A stretch of DNA of 64,000 nt, from positions 53,392 to 117,391 of the forward strand of contig NZ_KB899820.1 of NCBI RefSeq assembly GCF_000378425.1. Direction: 5' to 3'. Positions 8,578 to 17,702 of the stretch are shown piece after piece. Made by a program: the position numbers and the translations under genes. The notes under the pieces are model-generated. The model was not told where the DNA came from. It made no database searches and saw nothing but the letters and a program-made list of their open reading frames with translations. How positions within the stretch are numbered: the first letter of the stretch is position 1; every line of letters begins with the position of its first letter. The DNA comes from Cohnella laeviribosi DSM 21336 (GTDB lineage Bacteria; Bacillota; Bacilli; Paenibacillales; Paenibacillaceae).

Positions 8578-9535
8578 GCCGCTCGTGGAATTAAACGGCA
8601 TTACCAAGTCGTACGCCAAGCCGGTTTCGCTGTTCAAGCGGCAAACGCTGCGGGCGGTGGACGGCGTGTCGCTATCCGTTCGCCAAGGGGAAACGTTGGG
8701 ACTGGTCGGAGAGAGCGGCTGCGGCAAATCGACCACCGGCCAGATCGCCGCCCGGTTGCTCGCCCCCAGCGGCGGCAAGCTGCTCTACCGCGGCGAAGAC
8801 GTCACCGGCGCGGGAGCGGGTGCGCTGCGGCGGGCGCTTCGCCGGCGGATTCAATACGTGTTCCAGGACCCTTTCACCTCGCTCAATCCGCGGTTTCCGA
8901 TCGGCCGGCTGCTGGGAGAGCCGCTTAAGATCAACCGGCTGTGCGGCCGGAAAGAACGGCAACTGCGCGTAGGGGAGATGCTGGAGACGATCGGGCTGGA
9001 CGCCTCCTATGCGAAGCGTTATCCCCACGAGCTGAGCGGCGGCCAGCGGCAGCGGATAGGCATCGCCCGCGCCCTGATCCTGAATCCCGAGTTCGTGGTA
9101 CTGGACGAACCGGTTTCGGCGCTGGACGTCTCCGTCCAAGCGCAAATTCTGAACCTGCTGAAGAAGCTGCAGCGGGAATTCTCGCTCACGTACCTGTTCA
9201 TCTCGCACGATCTGAACGTGATTCACTATATGAGTGACAAAGTCGCCGTCATGTACCTGGGGAAAATCGTCGAGACGGCCGACGTCGACTCCCTCTACAG
9301 CCGTCCGTTGCACCCGTATACGCAGGCGCTCATGTCCTTCGTGCCGGCGGACGATCTGCGCGCGAAACGGGAGAAAATCATTTTGAAAGGCGACCTGCCC
9401 AATCCTCTCGCCATTCCGGCGGGCTGCCCGTTTCAGACCCGGTGCGCGCACGTTCACGAACGCTGTTTGTCTGCGGCTCCGTCGCTGAAGGAAGCGTCGC
9501 CCGGCCATTCGGTGAGCTGCCATCTTTATGCCTGA
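8564..9535 (+). CDS. dppF: Dipeptide/oligopeptide ABC transporter ATPase (DppF/OppF-like)
   Basis: 323 residues. Walker [10 protein letters not shown] at about 49-57, QYVFQDPFTSLNPR, signature LSGGQRQR, Walker B FVVLDEPVSALD, and the C-terminal CPFQTRCAHVHERC segment. GGAGG is eight bases before the ATG. It is translationally coupled to dppD and closes the operon. No T-rich terminator in the plus direction is obvious right after it. Confidence 0.88.
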   Translation: MPPSEPLVELNGITKSYAKPVSLFKRQTLRAVDGVSLSVRQGETLGLVGESGCGKSTTGQIAARLLAPSGGKLLYRGEDVTGAGAGALRRALRRRIQYVFQDPFTSLNPRFPIGRLLGEPLKINRLCGRKERQLRVGEMLETIGLDASYAKRYPHELSGGQRQRIGIARALILNPEFVVLDEPVSALDVSVQAQILNLLKKLQREFSLTYLFISHDLNVIHYMSDKVAVMYLGKIVETADVDSLYSRPLHPYTQALMSFVPADDLRAKREKIILKGDLPNPLAIPAGCPFQTRCAHVHERCLSAAPSLKEASPGHSVSCHLYA

Positions 9536-9560
9536 TCCTCCGCTTTTTTGCCGCTTCATC

Positions 9561-9592
9561 AAAAACGAGAGACGGTTCCTTCGGGAACCGTC
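9561..9592 (-). terminator. Intrinsic terminator of the NSS transporter gene
   Basis: Perfect hairpin GAGACGGTTCC-TTC(G)-GGAACCGTCTC (9567-9592). On the minus strand it is followed by five T (9561-9565), so it serves the gene read leftwards from 10982. Confidence 0.8.
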
Positions 9593-9617
9593 TCCGCCAT
9601 GACCGCGCCTAACGCGC

Positions 9618-10982
9618 TTATACCGAAATGATCCCGACCGAATACAGAAATACCAGAAGGATCAAAATCGGGGCTACGATTTTAATCAGGAACATCCAGA
9701 TCTTGTACCAGAAGCCCGAAAGGCCCGCTTCCTCGCCGGCCCGCTTCCATGCGTATCCGGTGAACAGCGTCACGGCCAGGCCGCCGATCGGCATCAGGAC
9801 GTAAGAGGTGACGAAATCGAACCAGTCGAACACCGTTTTCCCTCCGGGTTGGAAGGCGCCGAGCACGCCGCCGACGGACAGCGCCGACGGAACGCCCACC
9901 AGAAAGCAGACAGAAGAAATGACGGCGGCCGCCTTCTTCCGGCTCCACTTCCAATTGTGCATGGCATAAGCGACGGGAACCTCGAGAATCGACACGGCCG
10001 ACGTCAGCGCCGCGATGGCCAGCAGCACGAAAAACAAGCCCCCGAACAGAAAGCCGAATGGCATTTGCGAGAAAGCGGCAGGCAGCGCCATGAACGCCAA
10101 TCCCACGCCCTCTCCCGGCTCCAAGCCGAAAGAAAAGACCGTCGGGAAAATCACAAGCCCCGCGATGAACGCATAGAGCAGATCCCCCAGCCCGATAGCC
10201 AGCGTCGCCGATCCCAGCGACTGTTTTTGCTCGACGTACGATCCATAGGTCAGCATGCAGCCCATGCCGAGCGACAGCGAGAAGAAGGCATGTCCCAGCG
10301 CGATCAGCGCGGATTCCGCATCCAGCTTGCCGAAGTCGGGCTTCAGGAAAAATTCCACCCCTTGGCCGGCTCCGGGCAGCGTCAAGGAACGAACCATGAG
10401 CACCAACAAAATCGCCAAAAAACCGGGAATCAAGATTTTGTTGAATTTTTCAATGCCGCCGGATACGCCTTTGGCGATTACCCATCCGCAAAGCAGCATG
10501 ACAACGGCCTGCCAGAAAACGGGCCAATAACCCGACGCGAACGATTCGAACTTGCCCCGGTAGTCGTCCCCGCCGCGAAACAGCGCGCCCGTAATCGACT
10601 CGACCGTATAATGGAGCGTCCATCCCGCCACGACGGCATAATAGGACATGATCAAGAACGCGCATAGAACGGACAGCAAGCCGATCAACCGCCAATGCTT
10701 TTTGCCGGTAAGATTGTACAAGGAAGTCGCGGCGTCGCCTCTTCCTCCCCGCCCGATCGTCATTTCGGCCAGCAGAATGGGCAACCCTACCAAAATCAAA
10801 CAGATCATGAATAACAGAAAAAATGCGGCGCCCCCGTGTTTGCCCGTAATATAAGGGAATTTCCACATGTTGCCCAACCCGACCGAGCTTCCGATCGCTG
10901 CCAGAATAAAGCCGGCCGAAGTAAAGCGTTCCGGATTCGAGCGGCTTAGATCCGGGTTTTTCTTCGATGTCCTATTGCTCAT
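9618..10982 (-). CDS. Sodium-dependent transporter, neurotransmitter:sodium symporter (NSS/SNF) family
   Basis: 454 residues, the size of bacterial 11-12 segment NSS proteins. The N-terminal signature IGSSVGLGNMWKFPY forms the sodium/substrate site of TM1 (LeuT/MhsT fold), and KHGGAAFFLLF continues into TM2. It probably imports an amino acid with sodium at the cytoplasmic membrane. GGGGGAG precedes the ATG. It is a single-gene unit with its own terminator. The substrate is unknown. Confidence 0.85.
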   Translation of the reverse strand: MSNRTSKKNPDLSRSNPERFTSAGFILAAIGSSVGLGNMWKFPYITGKHGGAAFFLLFMICLILVGLPILLAEMTIGRGGRGDAATSLYNLTGKKHWRLIGLLSVLCAFLIMSYYAVVAGWTLHYTVESITGALFRGGDDYRGKFESFASGYWPVFWQAVVMLLCGWVIAKGVSGGIEKFNKILIPGFLAILLVLMVRSLTLPGAGQGVEFFLKPDFGKLDAESALIALGHAFFSLSLGMGCMLTYGSYVEQKQSLGSATLAIGLGDLLYAFIAGLVIFPTVFSFGLEPGEGVGLAFMALPAAFSQMPFGFLFGGLFFVLLAIAALTSAVSILEVPVAYAMHNWKWSRKKAAAVISSVCFLVGVPSALSVGGVLGAFQPGGKTVFDWFDFVTSYVLMPIGGLAVTLFTGYAWKRAGEEAGLSGFWYKIWMFLIKIVAPILILLVFLYSVGIISV

Positions 10983-11093
10983 GACGCTCCCCCAGTTATT
11001 CAGTTTCAGTCCAGTATAGGGTATAAGAAAAAAACAGGCCTTGTCTACGGAAATATTTGGGGGCGCGAAACGTTATCACGCGAGCCCTTTGAT

Positions 11094-12167
11094 TTATTTG
11101 CTGTGCATCTTGAACTCCAGAAACAGCTCGTTATAATGGGCGAGCATCCGCTTGCCGAGGTTGTCGTACACCTCCAGCTTGGAGAGCAGCTCCTCGTCCG
11201 GATAAAAGCGCTTGTCCCCCGATATTTCCTCGGGCAGCAGCGCGAGCGCGTCCTTGTTCGGCGTCGAGTAGCCGACATACTCCGCGTTGCGGGCCGCATG
11301 TTCCGGATCGAGCATGAAGTTGATAAACGCGTGAGCGGCCGGGAGGTTGCGCGCCGTCTTCGGAATGACCATGTTGTCGAACCAGACGTTCGACCCCTCC
11401 TCCGGCACGACGTAGTCGAGCTTTTCGTTTTCGCTGATGATTTCGGAAGCGTCGCCCGACCAGACAAGGCCCACGGCCGCTTCTTCGCCCGCAAGCAGCA
11501 TCTTGATCTCGTCCCCGACCAGCGCCTTGACGTTGGGCGTAAGCCGCTCCAGCTTCCGCTTCGCCTCCTGCAGATGCTCTTCGTTCGTGTCGTTCAGCGA
11601 GTAGCCGAGGCTGTTCAGCCCCATGCCGATCACTTCCCGCGCGCCGTCCACGAGCAAAATCTGATTGCGCAGATCCGGATCCCACAGCTCGTTCCAGCTG
11701 CGGAACGTCTTGCCGCCGACAAGCTCCGGGTTGTACACGATGCCGACGGTTCCCCAGAAATACGGCACCGAGTACACATTGCCCGGATCGAACGACAAAT
11801 CCATAAACCGCGGATCGATATGCGACAGATTCGGAATTTGCGCGTGATCGATCGGCAGCAGCAGCCCCTCTTCCCTCATCTTGCTGATGGCGTAGTCGGA
11901 AGGAACCGCAATGTCGAACGTCGTCCCGCCCTGCGCGATCTTGGTCAGCATCGCTTCGTTGGAGTCGAACGTCTGGTAGATCACTTTGACGCCGGTCTCC
12001 TGCTCGAATTCGGCGATCAGCTCCGGATCGATGTAGTCTCCCCAGTTATAAACCGTAAGCGTATTGCCGCCCGAGTAGCCCTGCTCCGAATTAAGCACCG
12101 AGGTGACGTACATGAGCGCCAATGCGATGGCGATGACGGCGATAAACGCGCGCACAAGCTGCTTCAT
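11094..12167 (-). CDS. potD: Spermidine/putrescine-binding protein (PotD-like)
   Basis: 357 residues. The mature part begins NTLTVYNWGDYIDPELI, the classic PotD/PotF opening, after an uncleaved or signal-anchor N-terminus (VRAFIAVIAIALALMYV) without a lipobox cysteine. Later landmarks are VPSDYAISKM and the C-terminal EVYDNLGKRMLAHYNELFLEFK. It is the last gene of potABCD, overlapping potC by four bases (ATGA). Binds polyamines on the outer face of the membrane and delivers them to PotBC. Confidence 0.88.
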   Translation of the reverse strand: MKQLVRAFIAVIAIALALMYVTSVLNSEQGYSGGNTLTVYNWGDYIDPELIAEFEQETGVKVIYQTFDSNEAMLTKIAQGGTTFDIAVPSDYAISKMREEGLLLPIDHAQIPNLSHIDPRFMDLSFDPGNVYSVPYFWGTVGIVYNPELVGGKTFRSWNELWDPDLRNQILLVDGAREVIGMGLNSLGYSLNDTNEEHLQEAKRKLERLTPNVKALVGDEIKMLLAGEEAAVGLVWSGDASEIISENEKLDYVVPEEGSNVWFDNMVIPKTARNLPAAHAFINFMLDPEHAARNAEYVGYSTPNKDALALLPEEISGDKRFYPDEELLSKLEVYDNLGKRMLAHYNELFLEFKMHSK

Positions 12168-12973
12168 CGGTTTTGCCCCCCTTCCGCCGGCCGGCTGTTG
12201 CGCAGGCTGATCAGATAGTAGCCGATGACAAGCGCGATCGTAACCAGGAACAGCAGCGTCGACAAGGCGTTGATGGACAGCGACACGCCCTGCCGCGCCC
12301 GCGAGTAAATCTCGACGGACAAGGTCGAGAACCCGTTGCCGGTCACGAAGAACGTGACGGCGAAATCATCCAGCGAATACGTCAGCGCCATGAAAAAGCC
12401 GGCAAAAATCCCCGGCCGGATGACCGGCAGCACCACCTTGGTCAGCACGCCCCATCCGCTTGCGCCCAAATCCCGGGCCGCATCGAGCAGCGACGGGTTC
12501 ATCTCCTGCAGCTTCGGGAGCACCATCAGCACGACGATCGGCACGCTGAAGGCGATGTGGGCCACCAGCACCGAGATGAATCCGAGCTGAAGACCGATCA
12601 TCGTGAACAAAATCAGAAACGACGCGCCGATGACGACGTCCGGGCTGACGATCAGCACGTTGTTGAGCGACAGCAGCGCGTTGCGGGACTGCTGCCTGCG
12701 CACCCGGTAAATCGCCAAAGCGCCGATGACGCCCAGCACGGTCGAAATGGCGGAGGAAAACAGCGCGATCACCAGCGTGTTGAGCACGATGATCAAAAGC
12801 CGCACGTCCGAAAACACTTCCCCGTACCATTCCAGCGTAAACCCTTCATAGCCGTGCATCGTGCCGCCGCTGTTGAAGGAGTAGACGACCAGATAAAGAA
12901 TCGGAGCATACAAAATCGCAAACACGACAAACAGATATAAACCGCTCCAAGAACGTTTGCCGGCCGGGTTCAT
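12164..12973 (-). CDS. potC: Spermidine/putrescine ABC transporter permease (PotC-like)
   Basis: 269 residues with six predicted membrane segments. The EAA loop reads [19 protein letters not shown]. The protein begins near GLYLFVVFAILYAPILYL, typical of PotC. It overlaps potB and potD by four bases each, which indicates translational coupling. Confidence 0.88.
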   Translation of the reverse strand: MNPAGKRSWSGLYLFVVFAILYAPILYLVVYSFNSGGTMHGYEGFTLEWYGEVFSDVRLLIIVLNTLVIALFSSAISTVLGVIGALAIYRVRRQQSRNALLSLNNVLIVSPDVVIGASFLILFTMIGLQLGFISVLVAHIAFSVPIVVLMVLPKLQEMNPSLLDAARDLGASGWGVLTKVVLPVIRPGIFAGFFMALTYSLDDFAVTFFVTGNGFSTLSVEIYSRARQGVSLSINALSTLLFLVTIALVIGYYLISLRNSRPAEGGQNR

Positions 12974-13773
12974 CGGATGCTCCCCCTTCCCTGTCCGGTA
13001 ACGACCATAATCAGCGCCATGATGATGACGAGAAACACCGCGATCGTCGCGCCCATGCCCCAGTCCATCGTCACGAGAAAATGCTGCTCGATCGCCGTGC
13101 CGAGCGTAATGACGCGGTTGCCGGCGATCAGCCGGGTAAGCATAAAGAGCGACAGGGCCGGGATAAAGACCGCCTGGCAGCCGGCCTTCACGCCGCCGAG
13201 GGTGAGCGGGAAGATGACGCGGCGGAACGTCGTCCAGGCCGACGCCCCCAAATCCCGGGCCGCATGGATCAACGACTTGTTCATTTCCTCAAGCGAGTTG
13301 AAGATCGGCAAAATCATGAACGGGATGAAAATGTAAACCGCCACGAACACGAAGCTGAAATCGGTAAACAAAATTTGCTTGCGGCCGATCCCGATGGTCT
13401 CCAGCAGGGCGTTCGCAAGCCCGTAGGTGCCGAACAGGCCGATGAAGGCGTACGCTTTGAGCAGCAGATTCACCCAACTGGGCAAAATGATCAGCAGAAG
13501 CCAAAGCTGCTTGTGCTTCGTGCGCGTAAGAATGAGCGCCGTCGGATAAGCGACCAGCAGCGAAAACAGCGTAATCAGCAGCGCATACCAGAACGAGCTG
13601 AGCGCCATCTTCAAATAAACCGGCGTAAAAAACTTGGCGTAGTTGTCGAGCGTAAAGCCTCCTTCAATGTCATGAAAGGAGTAGTACACGATCAGGGCGA
13701 TGGGCGCGACGACAAACAGCGCGATCCAAGCCAGATACGGAATCAGATAGTAGTTTCGGGCGTTACTTCGCAT
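12970..13773 (-). CDS. potB: Spermidine/putrescine ABC transporter permease (PotB-like)
   Basis: 267 residues, six membrane segments, EAA loop [19 protein letters not shown]. The N-terminal [21 protein letters not shown] is the first segment. It overlaps the end of potA by 11 bases and the start of potC by four. Confidence 0.88.
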   Translation of the reverse strand: MRSNARNYYLIPYLAWIALFVVAPIALIVYYSFHDIEGGFTLDNYAKFFTPVYLKMALSSFWYALLITLFSLLVAYPTALILTRTKHKQLWLLLIILPSWVNLLLKAYAFIGLFGTYGLANALLETIGIGRKQILFTDFSFVFVAVYIFIPFMILPIFNSLEEMNKSLIHAARDLGASAWTTFRRVIFPLTLGGVKAGCQAVFIPALSLFMLTRLIAGNRVITLGTAIEQHFLVTMDWGMGATIAVFLVIIMALIMVVTGQGRGSIR

Positions 13774-14869
13774 GGTTCACCTCGGCGAAGGCTTCGAGCC
13801 TTCTGTCGAAATCCTCCTCGGTTTCGCCGAACCGCATGACGTGAATCGCCTCGGGGCCGAAGCGCAGCCCGATTTCGTCGCCGACCTTCACGCTTCGCGT
13901 CGAATGGACAAGCCAGCGGTTGCCCGAGCGGTCGCGGCCGACAATTTCGTAATGAACCCCGCGGAACAGCTGGGACTCGACGCGCACCTTCAGCTTGCCC
14001 TCTTCGGGAGAGACGACCTCCAGGTCCTCCGGCCGGATGACGATTTCCACCAGCTCGTTCGGCAGAAAGCCGCCGTCTACGCAATCGAATTCGCTTCCGC
14101 CGAATTCCACCCGGTAGTCGCGGATCATTTTCCCTTCCAGGATGTTGGATTCGCCGATAAAATCGGCCACGAAGCGGTTGATCGGCTCGTCGTAAATGTC
14201 GATCGGCGTGCCGCTTTGCTGAATGCGGCCTTTGTTGAGCACGTAGATTTCATCCGACATGGCCAGCGCTTCTTCCTGGTCGTGCGTGACGAAAACAAAC
14301 GTGATCCCCAGCCGGCGCTGCAGTTCGCGCAGCTCGACCTGCATCTCCGTGCGCAGCTTCAGGTCGAGCGCCGACAGCGGCTCGTCCAGAAGCAGCACGT
14401 CCGGCTCGTTCACGATCGCCCGGGCGATCGCCACCCGCTGCCGCTGGCCGCCCGACATTTCGCTGATTTTCCGGTTTTCGTAGCCGACGAGGTTCACGAA
14501 CCGCAGCGCCTCGCTTACCTTGGCTTGGATCACGTCCTTTTTCAGCTTTTTGATCCGAAGCCCGAACGCCACGTTTTCGAATACGTTCAGATGCGGAAAC
14601 AGCGCGTAATCCTGAAAAACCGTATTGACCCGGCGCTTATTGGCCGGGACGCCGTTCATCGGAACGTCGCCGATGTAGACGGTTCCTTCCGTTGGATCGG
14701 CGAATCCCGCGATCAGCCGCAGAATCGTCGTTTTGCCGCAGCCGGACGGACCCAGCAGCGTATAAAATTTGCCGGGCTGAAGCTCGAAGCTCACCTTGTC
14801 CAGCACGACATCCTCCGGGCCGTAGCGCATCGTCACTTGGTCAAAACGGATAATCGCGTCGTCCTTCAT
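13763..14869 (-). CDS. potA: Spermidine/putrescine ABC transporter ATPase (PotA-like)
   Basis: 368 residues. Walker A GPSGCGKT at residues 40-47, signature MSGGQRQR, Walker [12 protein letters not shown], His-switch FVTHDQEEA, then a C-terminal TOBE domain (about 280-350). Energises polyamine import through PotBC. GGAGG precedes the ATG. First gene of the operon; promoter and a dyad lie just upstream. Confidence 0.9.
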   Translation of the reverse strand: MKDDAIIRFDQVTMRYGPEDVVLDKVSFELQPGKFYTLLGPSGCGKTTILRLIAGFADPTEGTVYIGDVPMNGVPANKRRVNTVFQDYALFPHLNVFENVAFGLRIKKLKKDVIQAKVSEALRFVNLVGYENRKISEMSGGQRQRVAIARAIVNEPDVLLLDEPLSALDLKLRTEMQVELRELQRRLGITFVFVTHDQEEALAMSDEIYVLNKGRIQQSGTPIDIYDEPINRFVADFIGESNILEGKMIRDYRVEFGGSEFDCVDGGFLPNELVEIVIRPEDLEVVSPEEGKLKVRVESQLFRGVHYEIVGRDRSGNRWLVHSTRSVKVGDEIGLRFGPEAIHVMRFGETEEDFDRRLEAFAEVNHAK

Positions 14870-14936
14870 TTTTCAACCTCCGATCCGGGTCCGGCTGTGG
14901 CGCAGCCTCCCCTTTTCCGATCTATGCTCATGCCTT

Positions 14937-14995
14937 TTGTATCCAAATTTAATACAAGACGGTTTAAGTGTACGCACGATTTCAACAAGATTCAA
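14937..14995 (-). promoter_or_regulatory. Promoter and candidate operator of potABCD
   Basis: On the minus strand -35 TTGAAT (14990-14995), 17-base spacer, -10 TACACT (14967-14972). Just downstream of the predicted start lies the dyad TTGTAT-N9-ATACAA (14937-14957). The position suits a repressor or a small-molecule-responsive regulator. Which protein binds is not known. Confidence 0.55.
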
Positions 14996-15022
14996 CTATT
15001 TTTTCGGAGCACCGGCGCCGTC

Positions 15023-15114
15023 CGGCCGATCATCCGCCACCCTATGGATCGCGCTTCGCATGACCGCCGGCCGATCATCCGTTGCCCCCGCAGATCGCGC
15101 CTCGCATGGTCCGT
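15023..15114. repeat. Two imperfect tandem copies of a 45-47 bp unit
   Basis: Copy 1 (15023-15067) and copy 2 (15068-15114) both begin CGGCCGATCATCCG and both carry GATCGCGC-NN-CGCATG at matching places. A third partial start (CGGCCGGAT) follows. The 645-base region 14870-15514 has no convincing gene; this repeat, the pot promoter, a dyad at 15282-15332 and a terminator are all that I see. Confidence 0.6.
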
Positions 15115-15281
15115 CGGCCGGATTTCCGCCGTATCGCCAACTCCGCCGCCCCGGCAAGTCCAACCGTCCGCAATGGGGAGGGCTGGCGCGGCAAGGTACT
15201 CGTGCTGCCATTTGCGACGGACCTTACATCCGCTATTTGGCCTCATTGGCACAAAATCGCGCCCCTTTCGGACACAGGGTT

Positions 15282-15332
15282 CGTTATTTCGGCTGATGGG
15301 TCAAAAATAACGCCTGGCAGGCTGAAATAACG
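15282..15332. repeat. Inverted and direct repeat with TTATTT/AAATAACG arms
   Basis: CGTTATTTC (15282-15290) faces GAAATAACG (15324-15332), and a third related word AAAATAACG lies between them (15304-15312). The arms could form alternative hairpins. No gene starts here. Function unknown. Confidence 0.45.
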
Positions 15333-15427
15333 GAACGGGTGTCAGGATTGCCTGGCTTTGGGTTGTTTTCGGGCAAACTAGCGGAACGACGGTCCGCCGG
15401 ATCCTCGCGCCGGTGTCTGCCGACACG

Positions 15428-15466
15428 AAAAAAGCCCGCCGAATCCCTCCATGGATCCGACGGACT
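15428..15466 (-). terminator. Terminator of the GntR-controlled ABC operon
   Basis: On the minus strand AGTCCGTCGGATCC and GGATTCGGCGGGCT form an imperfect GC-rich hairpin (15433-15466) followed by TTTTTT (15428-15433). It lies 49 bases after the last gene of the operon. Confidence 0.75.
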
Positions 15467-15514
15467 TTTCATTGCTTTCCCGCGCAGCCCTTGCGCCGGC
15501 CGTTCACGCTCTCC

Positions 15515-16804
15515 TTACACCTTGTACGCCTTCATCGCCTTGAGCAGCTCCTTGATGGTAGGCCGCTTGCCGTACATTAAGATGCCGGTGCGGTAAATTT
15601 TGGCCGACAGCCATCCGAGAAGGCCGGTCGTCGCCAGAAGCAGTACGATGGAGAGGGTCGTCTCCCACCAAAGCGGATCGGAAAGACCGATGCGCAGAAA
15701 CATGAGAAACGGAGCGAAAAACGGAACAAACGAGCAGACGACGACAAGCGGGCTATCCGGATTGCTGAGGCCGTAAATCGCGATGTAGAAGCCGATCAGC
15801 ATCAGCATCGAGACCGGCATGACGACCTGATTCATGTCCTCCGTCCGGCTGGCCATCGAGCCCAGCGCGGCGAACAAGGTCGCGAACAGGAAATAGCCGG
15901 CCAGATAGAAGAACACCGCAAAGACGAGCAGCAACGGGTCGATCGAATCCAGCCGGATGCCGAACGAAGCGAAGGCGTCTTTGTTTTGCGGAAGCGACAG
16001 GTTCGCCGCCAATACCGCGCCGAGCACGACCAATTGCGTCAGCCCCGCGATGAACGTGCCGATGATTTTGCCGAACATTTGCTTCAGGGGCGCGACGCTG
16101 GTGACGAGAATTTCCATGACCCGCGAGCTTTTCTCCGCCGTAATTTCGGTCGCGATCATCGTGCCTGTAATCATAATGGCCATAAAGAGCAGAATGATAA
16201 TAACGTAAGTCAGGCCGATCGCGGTTGCCTGTTCTTCCACCGATTTGCCCGTTCCCTCGTCTTCGCTCAGCGAAATTTGCACGGATGTCAGGGAAACCGG
16301 CGCAAACAGCTTCTTCTGCTGGGACTCCGTCAGCTTGGCGTCGGAGACCGCAATGTTCGTCTTGACCATCTGCAAGGCTCCCTGCAGCGCTTGCGACGTG
16401 GAGGACTCCAGCAACTTCTCCGAGCTGTACGTCACGTCGGGAAAGCCGACTTCGGCATTTTCCTTAAAGGTGATGTACCCCTTGATTTTCCCTTCCTTGA
16501 TCGCCTGCTTCAGCGCTTCGATGTCGGAATCTTCCGAGCCTGTCGGCGGAATCGCGACCAGCGCGACATCGGGCTCTTCCTGCCCGGCGAAGTAGTCGGC
16601 CAAGCCCTGCGTAATCTCGCTGTGCTGCCCTTCGATATATCCGACTTTGGTCGGTTCGCTGTTGCCGGTAAGCTTCTGGATCAGGTAAGGCGCGTTCGCT
16701 CCGAGCGCCATCAGAAGGGCGATGATCAGCGTCGTAATGATATACGATTTGCTGTAAAGCTTGTTGCGGATCGTAAATTTCATGACGGTCAGCATGCTAT
16801 TCAT
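15515..16804 (-). CDS. ABC-2 type transporter permease (NatB-like)
   Basis: 429 residues. One N-terminal membrane segment (YIITTLIIALLMALGANAPYLI), a long extracytoplasmic domain of about 160 residues, then at least five membrane segments including GTMIATEITAEKSSRVMEIL, the usual start of the ABC-2 core. This matches NatB/YhaP-type exporters of sodium or drugs. It overlaps the natA-like gene by eight bases. ATG 16804 is preferred; GTG 16813 is also possible. Confidence 0.8.
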   Translation of the reverse strand: MNSMLTVMKFTIRNKLYSKSYIITTLIIALLMALGANAPYLIQKLTGNSEPTKVGYIEGQHSEITQGLADYFAGQEEPDVALVAIPPTGSEDSDIEALKQAIKEGKIKGYITFKENAEVGFPDVTYSSEKLLESSTSQALQGALQMVKTNIAVSDAKLTESQQKKLFAPVSLTSVQISLSEDEGTGKSVEEQATAIGLTYVIIILLFMAIMITGTMIATEITAEKSSRVMEILVTSVAPLKQMFGKIIGTFIAGLTQLVVLGAVLAANLSLPQNKDAFASFGIRLDSIDPLLLVFAVFFYLAGYFLFATLFAALGSMASRTEDMNQVVMPVSMLMLIGFYIAIYGLSNPDSPLVVVCSFVPFFAPFLMFLRIGLSDPLWWETTLSIVLLLATTGLLGWLSAKIYRTGILMYGKRPTIKELLKAMKAYKV

Positions 16805-17702
16805 GACGATCACCCACCGTTCGGATAAAGATTTCGTTCAGCGTCGGCTCGAGCAGCTCGAACCGGCGAATCGGCCCCTGGGAGAGCGCGTGCTGCAAAA
16901 TGCGCTGGGCGGTCTCCGGTTCCCGGATGCGCAAGTCGTAGCTGCCGTTTTCCAGCCGGGCGACGGAGACGACGCCGGGGATCCGTTCCAATCCCTCGAT
17001 CGGGCGGTCGGCCGCAAGCGCCACCCGCTCCTGCGGGAACCGGGACTTGATTTCCTTGATCGAGCCCTGCAGCACCGGGTTCGAGCGATGCAGGATGGTG
17101 ATGTTGCGGCACAGCTCCTCCACATGCTCCATCCGGTGCGTGGAAAACAGAATGCTTGTGCCCTGGTCGCGCAGCTCCTTGACCGTCGACTTGAGCAGCT
17201 CCACGTTGACGGGATCGAGGCCGCTGAACGCCTCGTCCAGAATGACGATGCGCGGGCGGTGAATGACGGCCGCGATAAACTGGATCTTCTGCTGGTTGCC
17301 CTTCGACAGCTCCTCGACCTTCTTGTTGTAATACTCGGATATTTCGAACTTTTCGAGCCAGCGCTTCAGGTTCGCGTCCGCATCTTTGCGCGACATGCCG
17401 CGAAGCTGCGCAAGATAGATGATTTGGTCGCTCACCTTGATCTTCGGATACATGCCTCTCTCTTCGGGCAAATAGCCGAGCATGCGCAACTGCTCCTGGC
17501 TGTAGGGCTTCCCGAAATATCGGATCGAACCCTCATCCGGCAGGATCAGCCCGAGCACCATCCTCATTGTCGTCGTCTTGCCGGCGCCGTTGGCTCCGAG
17601 CAAGCCGTAAATTTCCCCTTCCGCCACCTCGAACCCGAGTCCGTTCACGGCCGTTTTGTCTCCGTAATGCTTGACGACGCGTTCCACCACTAGCGGTTTC
17701 AT
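16797..17702 (-). CDS. ABC transporter ATPase (NatA-like)
   Basis: 301 residues. Walker A GANGAGKTT at about 37-45, Q-loop in LPEERGMYPKI, signature LSKGNQQK, Walker B IVILDEAFSGLDP, H-switch STHRMEHVEEL, and a C-terminal DUF4162-like tail (EVVSVARLENGSYDLRI region). The LPEERG and KGNQQK variants are typical of NatA/YhaQ. GGAGGAG precedes the ATG. It starts within the stop of the preceding ATPase gene. Confidence 0.85.
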   Translation of the reverse strand: MKPLVVERVVKHYGDKTAVNGLGFEVAEGEIYGLLGANGAGKTTTMRMVLGLILPDEGSIRYFGKPYSQEQLRMLGYLPEERGMYPKIKVSDQIIYLAQLRGMSRKDADANLKRWLEKFEISEYYNKKVEELSKGNQQKIQFIAAVIHRPRIVILDEAFSGLDPVNVELLKSTVKELRDQGTSILFSTHRMEHVEELCRNITILHRSNPVLQGSIKEIKSRFPQERVALAADRPIEGLERIPGVVSVARLENGSYDLRIREPETAQRILQHALSQGPIRRFELLEPTLNEIFIRTVGDRHE

